Assembly (NCBI RefSeq): GCF_030272615.1
Contig: NC_081409.1
Location: 526,926,475 to 526,990,474, forward strand
Length of the DNA: 64,000 nucleotides
Direction: 5' to 3'
Origin: Cryptomeria japonica
Lineage: Eukaryota > Streptophyta > Pinopsida > Cupressales > Cupressaceae
The notes beneath the pieces are model-generated. The model was given only the letters and a program-made list of their open reading frames with translations. It made no database searches and was not told where the DNA came from. The translations under genes and the position numbers were made by a program. Shown here one piece after another: positions 1-10,896 of this stretch; within the stretch, counting starts at the first letter, position 1, and every line of letters begins with the position of its first letter.

Positions 1-859
1 GAGGCAAACAAGGCAAAACAACTGAAATCGAAGATACAGATGGCATGAGTAACCAAAGCTTGAAGAGCTGATCAATCGAACCACGAAAGCATTAGAACCA
101 ACAGGATAAACCTCCCCATAATGCGAAGTGGGAGAGAGATAGGAACACTGAAAAGGACAGCCAAAAACAACTGCATGATGAAGAACCAGGAACATCAAAG
201 GTGCTGAGACACATCATCATGAGGCGAATGTCATGGAAGGAACACTCACTTGAAAAAGGAAGATGGCAAACAACAAGCAAACATCAACCCCCTCATGGCA
301 CTTGATCAATAGTGCATGTACAACAAGACACAAGATATGCAAGATTCCAAGTAAACAATGCATGATGGCACTTTATCTCAGTGCGTTTGCATATATACAA
401 TGCTACAATGATAAGAAGACTAGAAAAAGAAACGAGAATCAAAACAGAGACACCCTACTCAGAAAAGAGATCCCAGGACCTGAAACAACCACAATATCCA
501 CCAGAGTGCTGAAAAGCAAAAAACTAAATAAAATATGCATGGAGTAGAATCTAGAAATAAAGCTCATATTTCTGAAAAGTACACAGCACAAGCTTTTCGA
601 AAATATAAAGTTTTTGAAAAATGGAGTTCGGATGCTCATTCTACGTCTCTCGGAGTGCAAAAAAGAGACCTCACTTTGACTGCAAAAAAAATAGTAAAAC
701 AGCAAAATTGGAAAAAAATACCAATACCATGAGGTCGGCCTCAGAACCAGCTTTCCGACGCCTATTCATTTTCAAAAAAATGACTCCGTATGCCCAAGAT
801 AGGGCCAAAAAACCAAACCCCCCCTGAAAGAGCCAAAAAAGGGGTTTGGTGGCCAGTGG
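1..859. other. No gene recognised
   Basis: Mixed-composition sequence belonging to the interior of alpha. Short open frames exist on both strands but none resembles gag, protease, integrase or RT. Confidence 0.4.
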
Positions 860-1427
860 GTGGTCCGGTGGCTAGAGATTGGAGCTCCGACTGTGGCCAG
901 GTGGCAAGGTGGTGGCTGGGTGGTGAAGCGGTGGCCAACCAGAAAAAATAGGGCGGCGGGGCCAGGTGGAGGGCCACAGGCTGAGCGGCGGGGGCCAGGG
1001 TGGAGGCCGCAGGCTGAGCGGCGGGGGCCAGGGCGGAGTCTGTGTGTGCAGAGCGGGCTGAGCGGGGGATGCAGGTGGCGGCGGGCTGCAGGCGAAGGCC
1101 GGGGACGCAGGCAGTGACAAGGCGGTGCAGGCGAGCGGCGGGTTGGGTAGCTCGACGACCGGCAGCGCGGGGAGGCGGTGGCTGGGAGCGGAGGGCCGCA
1201 GGTGGCGACGGTCTGCAGGCGCTAGAAATAGGCGGCGACCGGGAACCTGGGCGGTGCCGGAGGCTGCAGGGAGGCCGGCAGGTGGCCGGACCGGCGGGGG
1301 CCGGAAGTCGGTAGGGAGGCCGGCAGAAAAACGCCGGCGGGGGTCGAAGGGAGCGGGGCTCGAGGCGGCGTAGGAGCCAGCAGGACCTACGTGGAGGCAG
1401 GGGGGCATACTGACACCTGCAGGGGTC
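860..1427 (-). other. GC-rich leader block of alpha
   Basis: About 570 bp strikingly richer in G and C than anything else in the window, G-rich on the plus strand with repeated ggcggcggggccagg-like and gccggcag-like units. It is open in several frames on both strands, giving Pro/Arg-rich or Gly/Arg-rich peptides, which is a composition effect. I see no protein domain. Confidence 0.5.
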
Positions 1428-1633
1428 CCACGGTACCTTGCGTACCGTGGAAACCCCCAAAATTATTATTATTTTTTTTGCCAAATTTTTTATAAAAAAC
1501 CCTATTTTTTGCTTTTTTTGCAATAAAGTTTTTTTAATCAAAAAACAAAAATCCGGCTTGCATGTTGTAAAAAGGCAAAATTTTTTTTTTCAAATTTTTT
1601 TCTCGATCTGCGTGCCAGGACCGTACGGCCTGG
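1428..1633 (-). promoter_or_regulatory. Two strong palindromes in the alpha leader
   Basis: CCACGGTAC and GTACCGTGG (1428-1436 and 1442-1450) form a perfect 9-bp stem with a 5-nt loop. A second palindrome at 1615-1633 pairs CCAGG with CCTGG around CCGTACGG with one bulged A. Both lie between PBS and the GC-rich block, where LTR elements often keep RNA dimerisation or packaging signals. The function is an inference. Confidence 0.4.
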
Positions 1634-1856
1634 ATCAGAGAAAAAAAATCACCCAGATGCTCAGGAACCAAAATAGGTCAAATTTTACATGACCATAGGG
1701 GTTTTCGGGCCTTCTGAGCACGATGGTGAGGTCTGTTTAGGCCCAAAGTGCTGAGAAAAAAGCTCAAACCCTAGGTACATAAAAAATTCCTGAAACCCCA
1801 GATCTGCTTCCAAAGCAAAAATTCTCAAAACAAGAACAGGCAGCTGCAGATTTGAA

Positions 1857-1868
1857 GCTCTGATACCA
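1857..1868 (-). other. Primer-binding site of alpha
   Basis: The minus strand reads TGGTATCAGAGC, the usual plant copia PBS complementary to initiator tRNA-Met. It directly abuts the inferred LTR end and sets the element's orientation. Confidence 0.8.
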
Positions 1869-2230
1869 TATAGGAGTTGAGAAAATACAACACCACAGGA
1901 GCCCAAATAATCTCTGCAAGCTGAAAAACCTGTTACAAGGAGAAGCAATGAAGCAAATCACAGAAGGAAAGAATACACAGAAAAAATATGCTCCAAAAGA
2001 TGAGAGCTCAATAATAATCCTTCTTCATCATACAATGAAAAGAAAAAACTCAACCTTTAATAGGTCAAGAAACCCTAAAAGGGAAAACCTAGGTTTGCAC
2101 ATGATAATTAATTAAAAATAATTAATTATATGCACCTAAAGTTAGCTTAAGTGTAAAAGAGATAAAGGGAACTTAAATAATTAAACGAATAATGTTTAAT
2201 TAATCAAGTAAATACCCGAATACTCTAACA
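1869..2230 (-). repeat. 5' LTR of element alpha
   Basis: On the minus strand it starts TGTTAGAGTATT and ends CTCCTATA directly before the PBS; the expected terminal CA appears mutated to TA. It is about 362 bp and AT-rich. No second copy is visible to confirm the ends. Confidence 0.55.
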
Positions 2231-3409
2231 GTTTTATCATTGATGTCAACACTAGCTGTTTTGGATGCTTTACCGGCACCCTTCTGGTCCCGGTAGGTTG
2301 AGTGGTTTCTAGTTGGTTTGGATCCGGCATGATCCCGTATGCTCCGGTATGATTTGATTATGGAATTGGCTTATCCATGATACTCATGTTCATATTTTGT
2401 CAATTGGTTTTGGTCTGGTGATCAGATGCTATCCCATTTTCTTAGAAGCTTGGTTTGTGGTTCTGACGAGGGTTTGACCGACAAATATTTGATGAAGATC
2501 TTTGATGATATGCATAAGTGGTGTTGGTGTAGCTTTTGGTGGAGATTTAGGATGCTGATGGTGATCATGTTCAAGACTTGGTGGATGGAGATCATTGCTT
2601 TAGTGTGTGGACCTATATTGGGTCCCGGTTAATCTAGGTTATGGTGTGGCTTAATGTAATGTGTGGATTGGACCTCTTGATGTGTTTACAGGATGTCTTA
2701 TAAGTTGGATATTATTTGTTTGGTCTAAGGCTGACACATTTTGTAATTATGTAATTGGTTTATTGTCTGGTGGCTGAACTGATTGATTATGGTCAAGGGT
2801 TTGTATATATATGATGTAATATCTCATTGTAGATCATTAGGATATATGAATGTAATATGGATATGTAATGTGCGAATAATGTAATATCTTTCAGGTAGAG
2901 GATTTGGTCGATCATTGGAGATCAAGTTGGGTTTATGTAAGAGGATTTAGTCCTTCGGTATTGAGCTTAACCCAAATTGTACTCAGGCATCTTTGCAGTT
3001 CATTCATTCTTTCGGATTGTAGTCTGGATTTCTATGTAGTCAGTGAGACTCCTTTTGTGATGAGAAGTGCGCTCAAGGCTATTGGGCTTCCTGCAAGTGC
3101 AGGCCCCTCAATTGTAATTCAAATACTTACTACAAAAGTATTATCTAACTGTGGGTAGGCTTCCCACCATGGTTTTTCCCCTTACCAGGTTTCCATGTAT
3201 AAATCTTGGTGTCATGTGGATGGTATTTATTCTCTGATTATTGTTATGCTTAATTGGTTTAACTAGTATTCTGGTATTTGGTTTAAGCATTTCGGTATTA
3301 ATGTTTTGGGTTCTGGTATTAAAGTTTTAATTGCTAAATATTTTGGTAATCTATGACAACTGATTCACCCCCCCTCTCAATTGTCTTCTGGTTATTTAAA
3401 CTGCCTAAA
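2231..3409 (+). repeat. 5' LTR of copia beta (first ~20 bp missing)
   Basis: It starts inside the LTR at a segment matching the other copia LTRs here (ttcattgatgtcaacac type), carries the shared block with ccatggtttttcccc (about 3163-3198), and ends with actgattcacccccc-type sequence before the PBS. The same layout recurs in the LTR at 22812-23769. Confidence 0.65.
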
Positions 3410-3412
3410 AAT

Positions 3413-3424
3413 TGGTATTAGAGC
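3413..3424 (+). other. Primer-binding site of beta
   Basis: TGGTATTAGAGC, one base from the canonical TGGTATCAGAGC, follows the LTR end. Confidence 0.7.
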
Positions 3425-3468
3425 TCTGGTCCTCTCTATAGAAAGCTTAACCGCTTGAGGAAGATCCT

Positions 3469-4258
3469 ATGGTGACTAAAAGTTTAAGTTCATCCAGTTC
3501 ATCTAGAGATATCTTTCAGAGAGATATTCCTAGGCTTGATGGAAAAATTAAATAGTATGGAAGATTCAGATGGAGACTCATCTGAGATGTCTCGGTAAGG
3601 AGATTTGGGAGATCACACAAAATGGTGTTACACCTCATAATCCAACATCTGGCAATCCTCCTCTGACAAAATTAGATAAGGAGATTGAGAATGATTGTAA
3701 AGCAAGAGAATCCCTCTTGTGTGCACTTTCTAATCAACAAATAATGGGATTAACTGACAAGTCATCTATAAAGGCTATATGGGATAAGTTGGAGACTCTT
3801 AATGAAGGTGACCATAGAGTAAAGATTGCTAAACTTGATGGTTACCGGGTGAGATATGAAAACTTGAAGATGGAAGAAGATGAAAGGATTACTGCATTCA
3901 TGGAAAGGGTAAATGAGATTGTTATGGGAATTCAATGTTGTGGTGGAACTCTTAGTGAAGATGAAATTGTTTCTAAAGTTTTGAAAGCCCTACCACCGGC
4001 TTACAAGATGAAGGCTAATGCTATTAATGAGTTGATAACAATGGCTAATACATTGGTCAACAAAGACACCTTGGTTAGGAAATTATCTGCTTTTGATCTT
4101 GAGGAATTTGGACCTTCTGGAGCTATGAAGTTTGAACCTACTTTTCATGCATCTGCATCAACAACTAGTAAGAAAGATTGGAAAGCTTTATATGCAAAGG
4201 AATTGGATGATATGAAAAGAGAAGATGATGAGTTTGAGCAACTTGAAGCACTATTTGA
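3469..4258 (+). pseudogene. Copia gag (UBN2-type), frameshifted and truncated
   Basis: The structural gag of a Ty1/copia element, which would form the virus-like particle. The first ATG (3469) opens a 28-codon frame, Ser-rich then RDIFQRDIPRLDGK, ending at a TAG (3553). The protein resumes in another frame with WKIQMETHL at 3558, so a small indel removed the usual GKN-x-x-W join. The next 230 codons carry UBN2 features: ALSNQQIMGL, KAIWDKLE, VNEIVMGIQ and a C-terminal EFEQLEALF. It stops at LEALF, before the CCHC zinc knuckle that normally follows; the last residues of the open frame (to 4286) come from LINE and LTR sequence. It cannot make an intact Gag. Confidence 0.85.
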
Positions 4259-4279
4259 CGACTTTGTTTGGTTTGTATG
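4259..4279 (-). pseudogene. Remnant of LINE D ORF1 on the left of the gypsy insertion
   Basis: On the minus strand these bases continue the LINE ORF1 frame interrupted at 40943: NFNLHTY on the right joins KPNKVV here once the gypsy element and one gtatg copy are removed. Only about 20 bp remain before the junction with beta gag. The join is short, so support is modest. Confidence 0.45.
4275..4279. repeat. Target-site duplication, left copy (gtatg)
   Basis: It matches 40938-40942 exactly and abuts LTR ends that align from their first bases, fixing both element boundaries. Confidence 0.85.
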
Positions 4280-5743
4280 TGTTTGAGGGAAAAGTACTGT
4301 GATGAAACGGAAAATATGAATTCAGGACTAGTCCACACACCAATGGGACTCTTGGTGCAAGTTATGGAGTTATATTGAATAAATCAACTTCCCAAGGGAT
4401 GTTCCATTGTTCTCTATCTCAAAAGACCCCTCAAGCCAATGCCTTTGCTCTCAGATCACTGAGCAAAGTGACTTAGGGATGACAATCATGAGAATGAGGG
4501 ATACTTGATCAATCTAACATGAATGCAATCCTAAATGTGCATGATATTAACAATTATGAATTAAACTAGCATGTATATGATGATAATATGCAAGGATTAG
4601 TAAAACAACTATCCTAACATGATACACTAGCTAAATATGATTATTATGATAATAAAAATACTTCTAAAATGTTTATTAGATTATTTGTATTCAAAGAGAG
4701 ACTAAATGCTTTATAAAAATTAGTATAGATTAGATGCATGAAACTTGGATTATGAGTAAAATGTCAATAAGTTTTATACTAAAGACTTGGATATATAAAA
4801 TGGAGGAATGAGAGCTCTATTTATAGGAAGAATAGGGCAATGAATGGTCAGGATTGGATGATCTTATCAAGGGCCAGGATTGAAAGTTATCAATCCATGT
4901 TTACAATTCTCACCAATGAAATGGTGACAATTTTCAACACAAGACTGCTTGAGAGGGGATGTAAGAAGCATTAAATTCTTGAGAAGACCTCATGGTTACC
5001 TTAGGAGGTAAGGGTTAAGGTTAGGTTAAGGTTATCCATTGGATAAAGCTTTTACCCAAAGGATAAACTCTTGTGCAAGGGTTAAAGGAATAACCAACGG
5101 TAAAGCCATGAATGCTTGATGAGACCCTTGGGTTAGATGAGGGTTGAGTTAGAGAGAAAGTCTCTAATCATGCAAGAGGGTTGAGTTAACCATTGATGGT
5201 TTGGAAGACTTTCAAGGTTAACTTGTTGAAGACATAAAGCCTTTAATGGTTTCCAAAGACTTTGAGGGTTTGAGAAGTGACTTCCCTTTGCTTAGGGATG
5301 TGACAATATTTAGTAGATGGGTTAAGCTAATTTAGAAGTGATTAGAAGAATCTAGAAGGAGGGGTAGAGAGGCAAGTGGGAGATGTAGGAGAATGCAAGT
5401 GGATGGAGTGTAATTTTAATTAAAATAAATTGCTTTATTTCAATAAAATAAATGCAAGTGGGGGATTTAAATAAATTAGATTTATTCATTTGCCATGAGC
5501 AATTTAATTAAATGTAAATTTAATTAAAAGGGGAGAAAGGGAAATTAATTAAATAAAATGATTTATTTAATTAAAGGATATTAAAGGCTTAGGTGAATTT
5601 AATTAAATAAATTGAATAACTTATTTAATCAAATAGATGAATGTGAATAATTTAATTAAATAAAATTTAATTAAATAGAGGAATGAGGTTAAAATGAATA
5701 TTCAATATTCACTTAGGAAAGTGGTCATTTTTATATGTCTACA
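4280..5743 (-). repeat. 3' LTR of the gypsy element
   Basis: 1,464 bp, aligning end to end with 39475-40937 with scattered substitutions. On the minus strand it begins TGTAGACATATAAAAA; the other end reads tgtttgaggg on the plus strand where the partner has tgtgtgcggg. Confidence 0.95.
4811..4826 (-). promoter_or_regulatory. Candidate LTR TATA box
   Basis: The minus strand reads CTATAAATAGAGCTCT, a good plant TATA context in mid-LTR. In the 5' LTR the matching site is degraded (CATAAACAGAGCTC near 40010), so the promoter that would drive the element has probably decayed. Confidence 0.45.
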
Positions 5744-5757
5744 TTTTGCCCCTCTTT
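5744..5757 (-). other. Polypurine tract of the gypsy element
   Basis: The minus strand reads AAAGAGGGGCAAAA directly before the 3' LTR start TGTAGACA, the expected position for plus-strand priming. Confidence 0.8.
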
Positions 5758-6081
5758 GAAGTGACGTGTGTGCACATGTTATTCAAAGAAAAATTTGATG
5801 TGTCACCAAAATTTGATCGATGTGATGTCATATATCGAGATGTCGATGTCGTGCCCCAGATTTGACAAATGATATTGATGATGCCCCCTTGGGAGATGAA
5901 TAAAAAAAATTGAAAATTTTGTTGAGTTGATAATCGGTTTTGATTTGATTGCATTTTGAAATTTTGTTTGCGTTTAATACGTGTTAATTGATTCCTCCCG
6001 AAAATGATGTTTGCTAGGGTTAAAAGTGAGAGAACGAGCAAAATACATGCCCCACTTACTAACCCTAATTGACTTTTACCC

Positions 6082-6088
6082 TATAAAA
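6082..6088 (+). promoter_or_regulatory. Candidate TATA box for the antisense PMD gene
   Basis: TATAAAA in the context ccctataaaaagg on the plus strand, about 1.3 kb before the PMD coding region and upstream of the TAGCGCAT repeat block. It would fit an internal promoter on the strand opposite the element's own transcript. Motif evidence only. Confidence 0.35.
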
Positions 6089-6302
6089 AGGTAAAAAGTT
6101 ATTTTATTTGTATCATTTGCACCTTTTGACTTTTTATGAGAGTGACAAGATGCTAGTTCCCTATGCTTCACACCAATTCGAGCACGTTTGTCGATACCAG
6201 AGGCCCACCATGTATGGTCCACCTGTAAGTCATCCTTATTTTGTCCTGTTTGCTTTTTGTTTTGTCGATTTTGGTCACGTTTTTAATTTTTTGCTTGCGA
6301 AT

Positions 6303-6625
6303 TTCATGTTTTAGCGCGTCAGGTCTGTCGCCTAGCGCACATGATACAACAATTATTGCATAGGGTTTGTCAACTAGGGTAGCGTCTAGGAGTCATTTTG
6401 CAGCGCGTCGTAGGTTTAGGGTAGCACATAGGGCTAATAGGGTAGCGTATGCGGGGAATAAGGTAGTGCGTAGGGTTGACCTAGCGCATAAGGTTCATAG
6501 GCTAGCGTGAGGGGTTATTTGGGTAGTGCATAGGATTAACCTAGCGCATAGGGTTAACCTAGCGCATAGAGCAAAGTTTTTAGCATGTAGCCAAGTTTAG
6601 CTAGCGCATGGGTGGTAGCGTAGCG
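6303..6625 (+). repeat. Degenerate TAGCGCATAGGGTT repeat block
   Basis: About 15 diverged copies of a tagcgcataggg unit at irregular spacing of roughly 15-30 bp, for example cctagcgcatagggttaac near 6540-6560. The same core in the opposite plus-strand orientation (atgcgctaa) fills 37262-37640 and 39115-39410. Confidence 0.7.
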
Positions 6626-7069
6626 CGTGAGCAGGAAAAATATATGGAAAGAAGTGGGAAGATTGTGTTGCGGGGAAAAATAGATGAGGAAGATGATTTT
6701 AGGGGTAAATAGGTATCCGCCAAGTGCTTTGGGATGGATTTTTAGCCATTTTGTGCCTGTTGTGATGATGTCTGAGTCTTGATAGATTGTGAAATTGTAT
6801 TTGCTATTGAAGTACCAAGCTGATTGATTGAATGATGATTCTGATTTGTTATTTGATATGGATCTTTGATTTTTTCCTTGAATTGAATTTGATGTCCAAT
6901 ACGAGTTCCGATTCATGATTTCTGATATGGTTTGTGATGCGATGGATTTTTGATGTGCTTGCGTTATGGGTTTTTGAGTTTGATTTCTTGATATAGTTCT
7001 TTGATTGTTGATATGGATCTTTTGATATGATTTCTCGATATGGTGCTTGCGTTATGGGTCTTGATGTTC

Positions 7070-7345
7070 GATATGGAACTTGATTTAATGCTTCATTGTT
7101 TCAAGTTGATTTTGTTCTGATTTCAAATGGGATTTGATTTTCGATATGGAACTTGATTTGATACTTGCATTGTTTCAAGTTGATTTGATGTTGATATGGG
7201 TTCTTGATTTTTTGATATGAAACTTGATTTGATACTTGCATTGTTTCAAGTTTGATATTGTGTTGATTTCGATATGGGATTTGATTTTTGATATGGAACT
7301 TGATTTAATACTTGCGTTGTTTCAAGTTGTTTTTGATTGGATATA
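7070..7345 (+). repeat. Tandem repeat, about 73-bp unit, four copies
   Basis: Units start at 7070, 7143, 7214 and 7290, each with gatatggaacttgattt and cattgtttcaagttg. They sit just upstream of the PMD coding sequence, in what would be its 5' UTR or first intron. Confidence 0.8.
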
Positions 7346-7393
7346 TCGGATAGATGTGGGAACTGATGCTGGACATTTGTTTTGTTGTTACAG

Positions 7394-8706
7394 GAATGAC
7401 TTGGCATACTTTAGTCGCGAGAGCGATTTACTAGACCATGGTTTCTAATTCTACGGTTGACATAGACAGATAGAGATATTATTGAGAGGTATGGGTTATC
7501 CTCTTTGTTGGACATGCTTTGCTGACAGCTTTGGCAGAGAGGTGACACAGTGACACAAACACCTTTCATTTGGCTACTGGTGAGATGATAGTTACTCAAG
7601 AGGACTGTTATTGAATTTTATGGATTTTTGTGATTGGAGCACTATTTCCATATGAGAAGACAAAGGAGGATGGTACAAAGGCTCTTCACCGAATATTCCA
7701 TAATGATCAGATTTGTGGATATGAGATCCCTTGGTACGAGTTCATAGATTTTGATTATGCTCCACTACCTTCTGTACTGGCAGGGTTCGTAGGTGGCTTC
7801 TTATGTCATGACCATAGGTCGAAGGGGCTGGCAGTGGAGTGGGGATTAGTGTTAGAGGATATGGTGACACAGGGTTGCAAGTTTGCATGGGGGTCCTGTA
7901 TATTGGCCCATCTTTACAGAGAGCTATACCAGGTGGTGTATCTGGGATACTCGAGTTTATCAGCCGAGGTCACATTATTACAGGTGTGGGCTTGGGAGCA
8001 CATTCCCACAACGAGGCCACTTGCAGACAGGGATAGGCCAGTTGGTCAGGCTTATGCATATGGGTACACAAGTATAGTTGTCCAGCATAAGCTGGGAAAA
8101 CTAGAGCATTGGAGGAGGGTGCTAGATGACATTGATACGGTCATTTGGAGACCGTATATGGATTGTGAGGTGTGGGCGTAGGATGGGATAGAGATGCCCT
8201 ATGTATATATGTCATGATACTTGATAGGGCGGATGCCTTTTATCATTGAGAGGTTCTTGCATAGCCGTGTTCAGCAATAGTATGGTCAACAATAGGGTAT
8301 ACCACATGGAGCATGCCTATATGCTCGCCGAAGACAAGATGTGCTAGAGTTGGGTCTGACTGTTGATAGTGCAGCGGTTGTGGAGGAGTACATGCATTTG
8401 GCCAGATAGATATGAGATTACGGGTTTGGAGTGGTAGATGATAGGACGACGAAGGAGTTTGGAGTGCTCTTTGTGGCCCATGCCATGGCACGGATATCAG
8501 ATCTGACAGAGATGATTCCTGCCTTTGATGATGATGAGGATGAGCAACCAAAGAGGCTAGTGAGATGGAGAGAGGAGGGAGAGGAGATGGAGGAGAGATA
8601 TGGGGATGATGGAGGAGATGATGGGGGATATGGGAGGGGAGGTGGTAGAGGGAGAGGGGGAGATAGAGTAGGGGATGGGCGAGGAGAGGAGATGGGGGGA
8701 GGATAG
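7394..8706 (+). pseudogene. Antisense plant-mobile-domain (PMD, MAIN-like) gene
   Basis: PMD (aminotransferase-like plant mobile domain) proteins occur as host genes of the MAIN/MAIL type and as cargo of plant transposons. Here the gene runs opposite to the gypsy polyprotein, between integrase and 3' LTR. The N-terminal part is broken by stops and a frameshift: LLDHGF near 7440 in one frame, then LLTALAERWHSDTNTFHL and GEM-V-EDCY in another. The core is open from 7630: CGYEIPWYEFIDFDYAPL, FAWGSCILAHLYRELYQVV, LLQVWAWEHIP. After two or more stops, an acidic stretch (DDDEDEQPKRLVRW) and a Gly/Arg-rich tail follow to 8706 and beyond. A pyrimidine-rich ttgttgttacag ends at 7393 and could be a splice acceptor. 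No enzymatic residues can be assigned. Confidence 0.75.
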
Positions 8707-9666
8707 GAGATAGAGGGGGAGATGGGGGGAGGATTGGATTAGTCAGACGACCGGGTGGTGATGGAGGTAGGGGAGGTTTGGCGGTTCTTAGAGCTGGCGG
8801 GGTTGGCAGAGCAGGTGAGGTGCTAGCAGTTGTGGGTGGGACGAAGGAGTTCAGGCGACCGACCTATAGGAGGAGATCAGATGTATTACCTCCACTGGGG
8901 CCTAGGACAGGGACATGGATGGGTGGGACCATGACACAGGTACCTATTCAGGTCCGGGTACCCAGCGACTGATAGGAAACATAGATTAGGTCCCTACAGA
9001 TGATAGTGCAGTAGCTTTAGGCACATGTATTGGCTTAGGAGTGCCAAATTACCTAGATTACCACAGAGCGGGATACAAAGAGAGAGCACTGGGGTCGAGC
9101 ATAGGAGCTTGTAGAGAGACTACAAAGAGCGATAACTGGTGCCCCGATGTGGGACACATTGAGGGAGATAGAGTACAGTACCATGGTAGTTGAGTACTAT
9201 AGGCGGTTGTATGAGGATTTAGTCCCTAGAGAGCAGAGGGCTCCTAGTTTTACTACTAGTCGATCAACTTAGAGTCAGTCAAGGACAAAGAACAAAGGTT
9301 TTACAGGGCCTTCTCGACATGATCCACCTAGACATCTAGGAGCTGGGACATTTGCTACTAGACCATCTGCCTCAAGAGATAGTCATACCTGAGAGAGTTG
9401 TCTCTATTTTATATTGATCATTGTGTTGTATTTTGACAGACATGATATCCTTTGTATATTTTGACCATTTTTGAGATATATATGACACCAATTTTGTGAT
9501 CCACATGTGATGTGTTTATGGATGATTATTTATGTGTTGATATGATGTTTCTATGATGAAGATGTGATGCTTATGTAAATGCTTTTGATTTGATATTGAT
9601 TGATGATAATTGATGATGATGTGATGGAATGATATAATGATATGTTTGTTGTGATGACTGATTTGT
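8707..9666 (+). other. Degraded 3' part of the antisense PMD region
   Basis: G-rich sequence continues the Gly/Arg-rich tail to about 8970, then unrecognised sequence with stops in all frames. I see no separate gene. Confidence 0.35.
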
Positions 9667-9873
9667 GAGATGTATCTTGGAAATGAGTATGATAATGATA
9701 TGATGTGAGATGTATCTTGAAAATAAGATGTATGATAATGATATGATGTGAGATGTATCTTGAAAATGAGATGTATGATAACGATATGAGATGTATCTTG
9801 AAAATGAGATGTATGATAATGATATGATGTGAGATGTATCTTGAAAATGAGATGTATGATAATGATATGCAAC
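9667..9873 (+). repeat. Tandem repeat, 38-43-bp unit, five copies
   Basis: Units begin at 9667, 9707, 9750, 9788 and 9831, each with gagatgtatcttgaaaatga followed by tgataatgatatgatgt. It lies between the PMD tail and integrase. His/Ser-rich peptides read from its complement are artefacts of the repeat. Confidence 0.85.
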
Positions 9874-10896
9874 TAAATGCAAATTTACATGATATGCAAC
9901 TATTTGTAAAATGATATGCAACTAATTGATCATCCTCATTTTGTCGTTTGTCATTCTTGTGTAGTCACATGTTTTTGCTCCATTTTTGTTTATCATCATT
10001 GAGTGTTTGATATGTTGGAATTTTATACAAGCATAATGGTATAATTGAACCATAATGAATTGAGAAAAACTTACATGGATTTTGATATTGCAAGATGGCA
10101 CAAGCGTTGAGGTATAATTGAACCAAGACGACCCGAGTGTTGCTTGCATATAAACAGACAAGATTGGACCATTTGTATCTACAAAGTGGAACAATGTCTT
10201 CAGTGATATGTTTCCAAGCACGTCTCGAGAAAAAAATTGCACAGTACGAGTGATCGCCTCACAGACAGAAAACCAAAAAAAATATCATACCCCCCCAACC
10301 ACTTTCTCTAGCTTGATGCATCATTGAGAAAATTTAGGAGATCCAATAATTCAAAAAGTTTAAGTGCAAAATAGTCAAAAATTCATGTGAGATGTAAACA
10401 AATTATAATTTAGAAAATCATCCATCATGTGTGTGTTGAAATTGTTAATAGGATCAGTGTTTTGTTTTCTCAGCTGATGAGCTGTTGTTTGATAGGATTT
10501 TCCCAGCGTGCTGCAATTCTTGTTTGCTTTCTGTTGGAATGCTTGAAGTCAGAGGAATGTTTCCCCTAGTTATAGATACTGATTGATGTAGATATTTATA
10601 GTGATTACCAAGCCATGGTGGGATATGATGAACTGATCTTCAGATAAGCAAGGACAATGACTATGCTAAGTGTGTCCGGGATAATGTTGCATATAAAGTG
10701 TTGGGCGATGGCTATTATCTTTGACTTTGGCTGCAAAAGATATGAGTAATGATAGATAGAGGAGCCGTTCCCTCACAAGTAGATCCTGTTGCCAGGTTTT
10801 CACCACTTGTTTTTATTGCACTTTTTTGTATCTTTCTGATTTTTCAAAATTTTTAATTTTTTTTGCATTTTTCACCTTTTTCGTGCATTAGACCAC
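9874..10896. other. No gene recognised
   Basis: Untranslated gypsy interior downstream of integrase. It holds a C-run near 10290 and T-rich stretches near 10800-10880; no conserved peptide on either strand. Confidence 0.4.

Larger units (their letters stand above)
1..2230 (-). mobile_element. Copia-like LTR element alpha, 5' part only (runs off left edge)
   Basis: Read on the minus strand this has an LTR (2230 to 1869), then a tRNA-iMet-type primer-binding site, then a leader reaching the window edge. No gag or pol peptide is recognisable in the 1.85 kb of leader visible, which is very long for a copia element; a non-autonomous LARD-like element is possible. It lies within the first bases of the LTR of element beta, whose sequence resumes at 2231, so alpha inserted after beta. 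The second LTR and the other target duplication are outside the window. Confidence 0.6.
2231..4258 (+). mobile_element. Copia element beta, 5' part (LTR, PBS, gag)
   Basis: A plus-strand Ty1/copia element. Its LTR lost its first bases to alpha, then come a PBS at 3413 and a damaged UBN2 gag. It ends at 4258, where gag sequence stops abruptly and about 20 bp of minus-strand LINE ORF1 sequence precede the gypsy insertion. Protease, integrase and RT are missing, so a deletion or recombination truncated it before the gypsy arrived. Confidence 0.7.

Noticed and set aside
762-1541. Long Pro/Arg-rich open frames on both strands
   Set aside because: They come from the GC-rich, stop-poor leader of alpha; several overlapping frames are open at once and no domain is visible.
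7070-9873. CRISPR-like repeats
   Set aside because: The repeats are head-to-tail tandem units without unique spacers, in plant retrotransposon DNA.
9516-9921. His/Ser-rich repeat proteins on the minus strand
   Set aside because: Translations of the 38-43-bp tandem repeat at 9667-9873.
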